Below are positions 7,617 to 11,898 of a DNA stretch of 11,898 nucleotides, in pieces (position 1 is the stretch's first letter; every line of letters begins with the position of its first letter). The notes beneath the pieces are model-generated. The model had not been told where the DNA came from. It searched no databases and worked only from the letters and a program-made list of their open reading frames with translations. The position numbers were made by a program, and so were the translations under genes. Origin of the DNA: Wolbachia endosymbiont of Mansonella ozzardi (GTDB lineage Bacteria > Pseudomonadota > Alphaproteobacteria > Rickettsiales > Anaplasmataceae); contig NZ_JADAKK010000007.1 in NCBI RefSeq assembly GCF_020278625.1, forward strand, positions 1-11,898. The letters run 5' to 3'.

Positions 7617-8201
7617 ATGAGTGATAGACAAAGCAATCAATCTGTAAAAGATATCCTAGAAGACATAAAAAAAAGCCATATCTGGCAAAAATGCAAGCGG
7701 TGATGAAGTGGAAATAGACAAGGAAAAAGAAGATGGTGATGTGCTGTATCCTGAAGAAGAATACTTGGAAGATCCAGAAGAAGATAGTAAAGAGGAGGAT
7801 AATGAAAAAAAAGACATCAACAACAACGGTCAGGATAAGAAAATGGTTTTCTATAACACCAAATTTAATAGTCGTGGCCACGATTTAGAGAAAAAAGAAG
7901 ATGTTCACTTGCAGCATAATACCCAAATGAGCAATAAAAAAGTGGATAACAGTAGTTTACAAACGCAAAATAATGATCACCTAACCTTAAAAGAGAATAT
8001 GGAAGAGATTAAAGAGTTATTTGAAAGAATGCAAAGTGAACTACAGCACAAGCAACAAAAAAGAGCAAGTCTTACTGTTGGAGAATTATAGTCACATCTC
8101 TTTTAAAACCTCAGTTGTCGGAATGGCTAAATAAGTATCTTCATACACTGGTGGAAGAAGTAGTTGAAAAAGAGCTAAAAGACATAATCAATAATAAGTG
8201 A
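7617..8201 (+). pseudogene. popZ: PopZ-like (DUF2497) polar organizer protein, broken by two frameshifts
   Basis: Three reading-frame pieces together restore a PopZ architecture of about 193 residues. Piece 1 starts at ATG 7617 and includes SVKDILEDIKK, matching the PopZ N-terminal helix (MEEILASIRR-type). It leaves frame at an A8 run (7667-7674); seven A's would continue into AISGKNASGDEVE. Piece 2 (to TAG at 8089-8091) is an acidic linker rich in Glu, Asp and Lys, ending LTVGEL. Piece 3 (8091-8201) encodes VTSLLKPQLSEWLNKYL and LVEEVVEKELKDI, the PopZ C-terminal oligomerisation region; removing TA at 8089-8090 would join it. In Caulobacter, PopZ forms polar networks that anchor ParB and the centromere. 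A start at GTG 7708 would give only a 127-residue fragment without either conserved end. It lies 19 nt after tolC, probably on one transcript. Confidence 0.8.
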
Positions 8202-8221
8202 TTTTTGTAGGGTATTAACAA

Positions 8222-8866
8222 ATAAAAACTAAAGTAAAAACAGCCAAAGGCAGAAAAATATCCTCAACCAGGTGGCTGCATCGTCATTTAAATGACAAGT
8301 ACGTACAAAAAACCAATAAGGATGGCTACAGATCGCGCTCGGCGTACAAGTTGATAGAGATAGATAATAAATTCAAATTATTCCGAAAAGAGCAAAAAAT
8401 CATTGATCTTGGTGCTTCTCCAGGTGGATGGTCACAAGTTGCATCTCAGAAAGGAGTGGATATAGTTGCCATTGACATAAAGCCAGTAAGTACAATTGCT
8501 GGAGTAGAATATATACAATGTGATATTATAAATGAGCTTGAAATTTTAAGGAACAAATTTAAAGACCAAAAATTTGATGTAATTTTATCTGACATGGCAC
8601 CAGAATCTTGTGGTTTAAAATTGTTGGATCATATTAGAATCATGCTTTTATGCGAAGCAGCATTGAGCTTTGCAAGGCATTTCCTAAGCTATGGCGGCAA
8701 GTTCGTAGTAAAAATTTTTCAAGGAGAGTCCGATAAAGACTTTTATAATGAATTAAAAAAAGTATTTAAAACAGTAAAATACTTCAAACCAAAGTCAAGT
8801 AGATCTGAATCTGCAGAAATGTATTTAGTAGGCTTAGACTTTACTGGTGGTAAAGACCTCAAATAA
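8222..8866 (+). CDS. rlmE: 23S rRNA 2'-O-ribose U2552 methyltransferase, start codon apparently ATA
   Basis: RlmE/FtsJ methylates the ribose of U2552 in the 23S A-loop late in 50S assembly. The frame is open from 8219 and homology begins almost at once: KISSTRWLHRHLNDKYVQ, then YRSRSAYKLIEI. Counting from ATA 8222, the catalytic tetrad is Lys43, Asp124 (SDMAP), Lys164 (FVVKIFQ) and Glu199 (AEMY). The SAM loop is DLGASPGGW from residue 62, and Asp85 lies in VAIDIKP. About 214 residues versus 209 in E. coli. No ATG, GTG or TTG occurs in frame upstream of TTG 8351, and that TTG lies just after the catalytic Lys, so starting there would remove it. AGGG at 8209-8212 sits 9 bases before ATA 8222, marking the likely original start. 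It may be a weakly expressed gene or a very recent pseudogene. Confidence 0.85.
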   Translation: MKTKVKTAKGRKISSTRWLHRHLNDKYVQKTNKDGYRSRSAYKLIEIDNKFKLFRKEQKIIDLGASPGGWSQVASQKGVDIVAIDIKPVSTIAGVEYIQCDIINELEILRNKFKDQKFDVILSDMAPESCGLKLLDHIRIMLLCEAALSFARHFLSYGGKFVVKIFQGESDKDFYNELKKVFKTVKYFKPKSSRSESAEMYLVGLDFTGGKDLK

Positions 8867-8878
8867 TGGTAAAGCCTT

Positions 8879-9526
8879 CTAATCCTGTTCTATAGCGGAT
8901 TTTAATGCTATATGAGCAGCTATAATGCTATTGATTATCAGAATGGCAAAAGTTAAAGCAGTAACAAGTAATGTAAGAATATTCAAGGATAAGCCTTCAA
9001 GCTGAACTAATAATTTAAAGTATATAAAAACCGGCATTATAATTGGCAAAACAAGAATTTGTGATACTCCCGATGCTAAGTTGTTTCGACCAATCATTAA
9101 TGCATTTCCAACAGCTGAAATATTGATTACTATCAATGTGCTGAGCAATAAAGATAAGCCTACTGCTATTGAGTATTTAATATTATTACCAAGAACTACA
9201 AAGCTGAATATGGAAGAAATCACTGAAATCGGTAACCCAAATAATAACCAGTGAGCAAAAATTTTACAAGTAATTATAAGCTTAGAAGAAAACGGCTGTA
9301 TAAAAATTTGCTCTAATATTCCGTCATAATAATCAGAAGCAAATAAGTTATTTGTAGAGATTTGTAAAACAAATGTAGCACATATCCATGTTAATGTTAA
9401 CATGACTTCTTGTTCACTGTTATTTTCAAGTGTGAACAAAGATAGGCTTAACATTATAATAAAAACAGATATTACATAGGTAAAGTTCTTATCATATATT
9501 GCTAATTTTTTTATTAAATTAATCAT
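8879..9526 (-). CDS. ccmB: Heme exporter / cytochrome c maturation protein CcmB
   Basis: Membrane subunit of the CcmABC complex, which works on heme delivery to CcmE during c-type cytochrome maturation. 215 residues (E. coli 220) with about six predicted membrane segments. Family-typical stretches are DYYDGILEQIFIQP (65-78), KIFAHWLLFGLP (88-99) and the LVLPIIMPVFIY segment around 157-168. It starts at ATG 9526 with no clear Shine-Dalgarno and ends 12 nt from the convergent rlmE stop. The other ccm genes are not adjacent; scattered ccm genes are usual in Rickettsiales. A TATAAT-like box on the minus strand at 9553-9558 could serve as its -10, but no good -35 pairs with it. Confidence 0.92.
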   Translation of the reverse strand: MINLIKKLAIYDKNFTYVISVFIIMLSLSLFTLENNSEQEVMLTLTWICATFVLQISTNNLFASDYYDGILEQIFIQPFSSKLIITCKIFAHWLLFGLPISVISSIFSFVVLGNNIKYSIAVGLSLLLSTLIVINISAVGNALMIGRNNLASGVSQILVLPIIMPVFIYFKLLVQLEGLSLNILTLLVTALTFAILIINSIIAAHIALKSAIEQD

Positions 9527-9575
9527 GCCAGGACTTTAAATGTTTATTATAAATTATAGCGTTTACTTGTAGGTA

Positions 9576-9602
9576 GTATAATTTCTTGCTCGCAAATTAT
9601 AC
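9576..9602. promoter_or_regulatory. dksA -10 box inside a perfect 9-bp inverted repeat
   Basis: TATAAT at 9577-9582 is the best -10 for dksA, predicting a start near 9590 and a leader of about 39 nt; no good -35 lies at the usual distance. GTATAATTT (9576-9584) is repeated exactly in inverted form as AAATTATAC (9594-9602) with a 9-nt spacer. It could be an operator, a divergent -10 pair (a TATAAT also reads on the minus strand at 9596-9601), or chance in AT-rich DNA. Confidence 0.4.
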
Positions 9603-9628
9603 AGGTTTTATTATCTAGTTGTACAGTT

Positions 9629-10012
9629 ATGGAAGAGTTACCAAAAACAAAACTACCAGAAGATTACACTCCTTCAGAAGACGAAGAATATATGAGCGTA
9701 AAGCAGTTAGAGCATTTCAGTTCAAAGTTGCAATCGATGCTTGCTGAGCTGGAGAAGCAAGAACTAGAGGATAGTACATATTATTCTGATAAAGACAGTG
9801 GAAGCGAAAAACTAATCCAGCGAAGAAAAGACAGAAAGGAAAAAATTAAGGAGGCATTAGAAAAAATAAAATTAGGCACCTACGGTTATTGCGAAGGAAC
9901 AGGGGAAGAAATAGGAGTAGAAAGACTTAAAGCTAATCCACTTGCCACATATTGTATTGAAGAGCAGGAGAGATTAGAAAAAGAAAAGAACGTGTACAAC
10001 ACTGAAGATTAA
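9629..10012 (+). CDS. dksA: DksA/TraR-family transcription factor with degenerate zinc site
   Basis: DksA binds the RNA polymerase secondary channel and, with ppGpp, adjusts transcription of rRNA and biosynthetic genes. 127 residues. A coiled-coil region (about 24-82) is rich in Lys and Glu, with QRRKDRKEKIKEALEKI as its second arm. The globular end is GTYGYCEGTGEEIGVERL followed by YCIEEQERLEK. The classical C-x2-C-x17-C-x2-C finger is reduced to Cys88-x2-Thr91-x17-Cys109-x2-Glu112, so two of four zinc ligands are lost while the spacing is exact. Alphaproteobacterial DksA proteins often lack zinc cysteines yet function. Tip acidic residues (Asp54, Asp56 in SDKDS) may stand in for the E. coli tip aspartates, but the alignment there is uncertain. 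The ATG at 9629 lacks a strong Shine-Dalgarno. Confidence 0.92.
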   Translation: MEELPKTKLPEDYTPSEDEEYMSVKQLEHFSSKLQSMLAELEKQELEDSTYYSDKDSGSEKLIQRRKDRKEKIKEALEKIKLGTYGYCEGTGEEIGVERLKANPLATYCIEEQERLEKEKNVYNTED

Positions 10013-10064
10013 TAGAAATGTTGGTATGACAACCGTTTGAATCAATGTATGCTGAATAGATAAA

Positions 10065-10102
10065 AGTGCTGTACTTGAAGCACTATAGCCTTTAACAGCT
10101 AT
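10065..10102. terminator. Weak hairpins between convergent dksA and virB9
   Basis: AGTGCT (10065-10070) pairs with AGCACT (10079-10084) around an 8-nt loop. A second 5-bp stem is ATAGC (10085-10089) with GCTAT (10098-10102), overlapping the virB9 stop. Neither has a strong T-run, so a bidirectional terminator role is only suggested by position. Confidence 0.3.
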
Positions 10103-10884
10103 TTACCCTTTTTAAAAGGCATGCTTCCATTGAACAAGCAGACTGTACTTGATCCGTTCCTTAAGGTAAACACCGAGCCCACTTTTTCAATTATAAGATA
10201 ATCATCAACTGTACGGAAATTTACTAGAGATTCATATCCTGCAGAGTCAACCATAAAGACTGCTGGAAAATCAGAACTTGTCTTATTAAATTGCAGATAT
10301 GTGAATTTCCCATCATCAAAGACTTTAGTTGGTATTATTGACTCACTACCTTTTACATGTGAGATGGAATAATTAAAATTTAAGCCTTTCTTTACAACCT
10401 CAATATCACTTATGTCAGGAATAGTGTTAGAGTTAGCTTGCTCGAGAATATAACCGTTGTTGGTTGTGTAAATTTCATCACTATTGAATAGTGGATAAAG
10501 AAACCTTACTTCATATGCTAATCTTGGATCATCCAATCCAGTTGCTTCCTCAGCATGAAGTTCAAAGTAATAAACTCTTTTGTTAGTAATTATAGTTGCG
10601 TTAGTGTCAGCGATATCATCTATAGGTTTGATAAATAACCTGTTACCTTGAGGAACAAGCTGCCAACCAGTTGGATCACCCATTGAAAGGTTTTGTATTA
10701 CTTCGCCTGGTTCAAATAATATGCTCGACTGGTAACCATAAAAACCAGTGTACTTATGTATAGCCTGTGGATTATAATTGATGACTTTTATGTGACTGCC
10801 TGCAGCTATTGGACGTGGTTCCTGTTTTGCAAATGCATCACCACCACAAAAAAACAACAGTAGAACAAACAGTAGGCTAATCAT
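10099..10884 (-). CDS. virB9: VirB9/CagX/TrbG-family type IV secretion protein (orphan copy)
   Basis: VirB9 forms the outer part of the type IV secretion core complex with VirB7 and VirB10. From ATG 10884 the protein has 261 residues with a hydrophobic signal peptide ending DAFA before KQEPRP. The N-terminal domain includes YGYQSSILFEPGEVIQNL and GDPTGWQLVPQGNRLFIKP, typical of the family (induced-by-temperature and beta-rich strands). The C-terminal beta domain includes GKFTYLQF, PAVFMVD and VNFRTVDDYLIIEKV, matching the conserved VirB9 end. A TTG at 10902 would add six residues; I prefer the ATG because it begins right at the signal peptide. No virB8, virB10 or virB11 flanks it. Wolbachia genomes are known to carry a second virB9 outside the main vir operons, and this fits that copy. 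Confidence 0.9.
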   Translation of the reverse strand: MISLLFVLLLFFCGGDAFAKQEPRPIAAGSHIKVINYNPQAIHKYTGFYGYQSSILFEPGEVIQNLSMGDPTGWQLVPQGNRLFIKPIDDIADTNATIITNKRVYYFELHAEEATGLDDPRLAYEVRFLYPLFNSDEIYTTNNGYILEQANSNTIPDISDIEVVKKGLNFNYSISHVKGSESIIPTKVFDDGKFTYLQFNKTSSDFPAVFMVDSAGYESLVNFRTVDDYLIIEKVGSVFTLRNGSSTVCLFNGSMPFKKGK

Positions 10885-10910
10885 AATATTAAAATTGTAC
10901 AAAGAACATT

Positions 10911-10939
10911 ATCTTACCACTGGGAGACATAAACTGCAA
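10911..10939 (-). promoter_or_regulatory. Weak candidate promoter for virB9
   Basis: On the minus strand TTGCAG (10934-10939) is followed after 17 bases by TAAGAT (10911-10916, 4 of 6); an overlapping GATAAT (10908-10913, 5 of 6) is an alternative -10 with a 20-base spacer. Either would start transcription about 15-20 nt before the chosen ATG. The -35 match is poor. Confidence 0.25.
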
Positions 10940-10983
10940 CTGTTAACACCAATTTCCACTACACAGAAAACAGATATGCCACT

Positions 10984-11092
10984 TTACCCCGCTATTCTAC
11001 TTGCTTCAGTATAAGCTTTTTCCTCGTCATTGTCCATCTGCTTTCCCTGTAATGGAGATCGGTATTACATTTACATCATAGCCACCTCCTTG
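10984..11092 (-). pseudogene. Short coding remnant, unidentified
   Basis: On the minus strand, one frame reads GGGYDVNVIPISITGKADG before a TGA at 11027-11029; an overlapping frame reads MDNDEEKAYTEASRIAG and stops at 10984-10986. The two join smoothly if a single frameshift is undone near 11035. The residues look protein-like, but the family is not recognised. It lies in the ~1 kb between virB9 and the window edge, which has no intact gene. Confidence 0.35.
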
Positions 11093-11210
11093 CTATGGCA
11101 AGCTTGACTATATTCCAGCGATGGTTAGCAGCAGCATTAAATATAAACTTTTTCACTCATCTCGCAATCTATAAAATATTTATGTAAAGATAATATTAGA
11201 AGAAAGATAG

Positions 11211-11446
11211 TTAAACTATAAGCTGGTTGGTAGGAAAATTCATAGATGCCAAGATAAATTCTTCGGAAGGTATGTTAATACTAACATTTGTTATTGGGAA
11301 AACAAATGGGACATCTTATAAATTCGTCTAACTCCCTAATTATAGAGAAAAAGAGCTCTTTTCCATTTATTCCATTACCAATGAGACTTGGTATAACCAT
11401 GTAAAACGACAAATACAGCATTTTGTAATTTATCGTAAGAATTCAT
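11211..11446 (-). pseudogene. Degraded small gene in three frames, unidentified
   Basis: Three overlapping minus-strand pieces form a plausible ~80-residue protein. Piece 1, from ATG 11446, is MNSYDKLQNAVFVVLHGYT before a stop at 11375-11377. Piece 2 reads PSLIGNGINGKELFFSII then RELDEFIR, and stops at 11281-11283. Piece 3 runs from about 11315, reading DVPFVFPITNVSINIPSEEF, then FILASMNFPTNQL to a stop at 11211-11213. Two frameshifts must be undone. Its ATG overlaps the end of the upstream remnant (11430-11898) by 17 nt, a spacing typical of tightly packed operons or phage modules. I do not recognise the family. Confidence 0.45.
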
Positions 11447-11898
11447 ACTTTACACAGTCAGAGCGAGGCAATATATTGCTTGAATGAATAATTTCTCTAT
11501 ACTTAACTTGAAGGCAAAAAGGGCTTAATCCTTTTCGAAGCTTGCTAGCTATTGTTCCTAAAATCACTCCTCTAAACAGGGACGCTTAGTAGATGGTCCT
11601 GGCTATGAGAAAATCTCCATTTCTGTAGATCCTTGATTTAGCTTTACAATGCCTTTTTCTACACCATCTACTAATGTATATACTCCTAACCAAGTGGCAC
11701 ATCTCTTTAATTAACGTTTTCAAAATCTATAAAATTATTCAGAGAGGTATTACTCCGCCTAGTTCCACTCTAAGGTCATTTTCGTGCACTTTAAAAAATT
11801 CTTTTATACCATCAAACTTCATCATTTTAATGTCGCGTTCACAATGTGACAATAAAGTACGAATTAATCGTTTATTATTATGTAGGAAAATTTCTTTT
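11430..11898 (-). pseudogene. Multiply frameshifted coding remnant, continues past right edge
   Basis: Minus-strand pieces in order: from the edge (11897) to TGA 11739-11741, containing KRLIRTLLSHCERDIKMMKF and GIKEFFKVHENDLRVELGG; a short SLNNFIDFENVN piece to 11707-11709; then ATWLGVYTLVDGVEKGIVKL and NQGSTEMEIFS to an in-frame TAG at 11603-11605. Beyond that stop the same frame reads PGPSTKRPCLE. A last frame shift leads to RGVILGTIASKLRKGLSPF, CLQVKYREIIHSSNILP and a stop at 11430-11432. At least three frameshifts and one nonsense codon are needed to explain this as one gene. Family not recognised. It may also be two old genes run together. Confidence 0.55.

Noticed and set aside
7615..7881. 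88-residue minus-strand open frame, very hydrophobic (Phe/Ile-rich)
   Set aside because: It is the antisense of the acidic, Glu/Lys-rich PopZ linker; GAA and AAA codons read backward give Phe and Ile/Leu. No ribosome binding site or family similarity.
8351..8866. rlmE starting at TTG 8351
   Set aside because: Clear RlmE homology, including the RSRSAYK segment with the catalytic Lys, continues in frame upstream of this codon.
1..11898. tRNA or rRNA genes, CRISPR arrays, complete insertion sequences
   Set aside because: I saw no cloverleaf-like GC-rich segment, regularly spaced repeats, or transposase motifs; the repeats present are only short dispersed ones.

Overview
This window looks like part of a Wolbachia chromosome (Anaplasmataceae, Rickettsiales). 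The DNA is AT-rich. The proteins have alphaproteobacterial character, including a DksA with a degenerate zinc site, a TolC gene followed by a PopZ-like gene, and a stand-alone VirB9. Housekeeping genes sit unclustered beside fresh and old pseudogenes and a short dispersed repeat. The assignment rests on recognising protein families and genome style, not on a database search.

Layout. Positions 1-78 may hold the 3' end of an upstream gene, overlapped by one copy of a ~50-nt repeat. Next, on the + strand, come secD (176-1690), a DAACS/SDF-family symporter (1750-2934) and pyrE (2938-3543). A ~615-nt gap follows with no convincing gene; it carries the second, inverted repeat copy. pdxJ (4159-4866, +) overlaps by 8 nt the end of a convergent HU/IHF-family gene (4859-5170, -). 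The ribosomal pair rplM-rpsI (6232-5314, -) diverges from tolC (6362-7597, +). Downstream of tolC is a broken popZ homologue (7617-8201), then rlmE (8222-8866), which is intact in its body but has no normal start codon. ccmB (9526-8879, -) converges on rlmE. dksA (9629-10012, +) converges on an orphan virB9 (10884-10099, -). The last kilobase holds multiply frameshifted coding remnants on the - strand that run off the right edge.

Functions. Most genes are core: protein export (SecD), pyrimidine and vitamin B6 synthesis (PyrE, PdxJ), ribosome structure and maturation (L13, S9, RlmE), cytochrome c maturation (CcmB), and DNA architecture and transcription control (HU-like protein, DksA). TolC and VirB9 are outer-envelope parts of type I and type IV secretion; their partner genes are not in this window.

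I see no new multi-gene system. The most informative points are the PopZ homologue broken by two separable frameshifts, the missing rlmE start codon, the transporter with changed substrate- and cation-site residues, the inverted repeat over the dksA -10 box, and the pseudogene field upstream of virB9.
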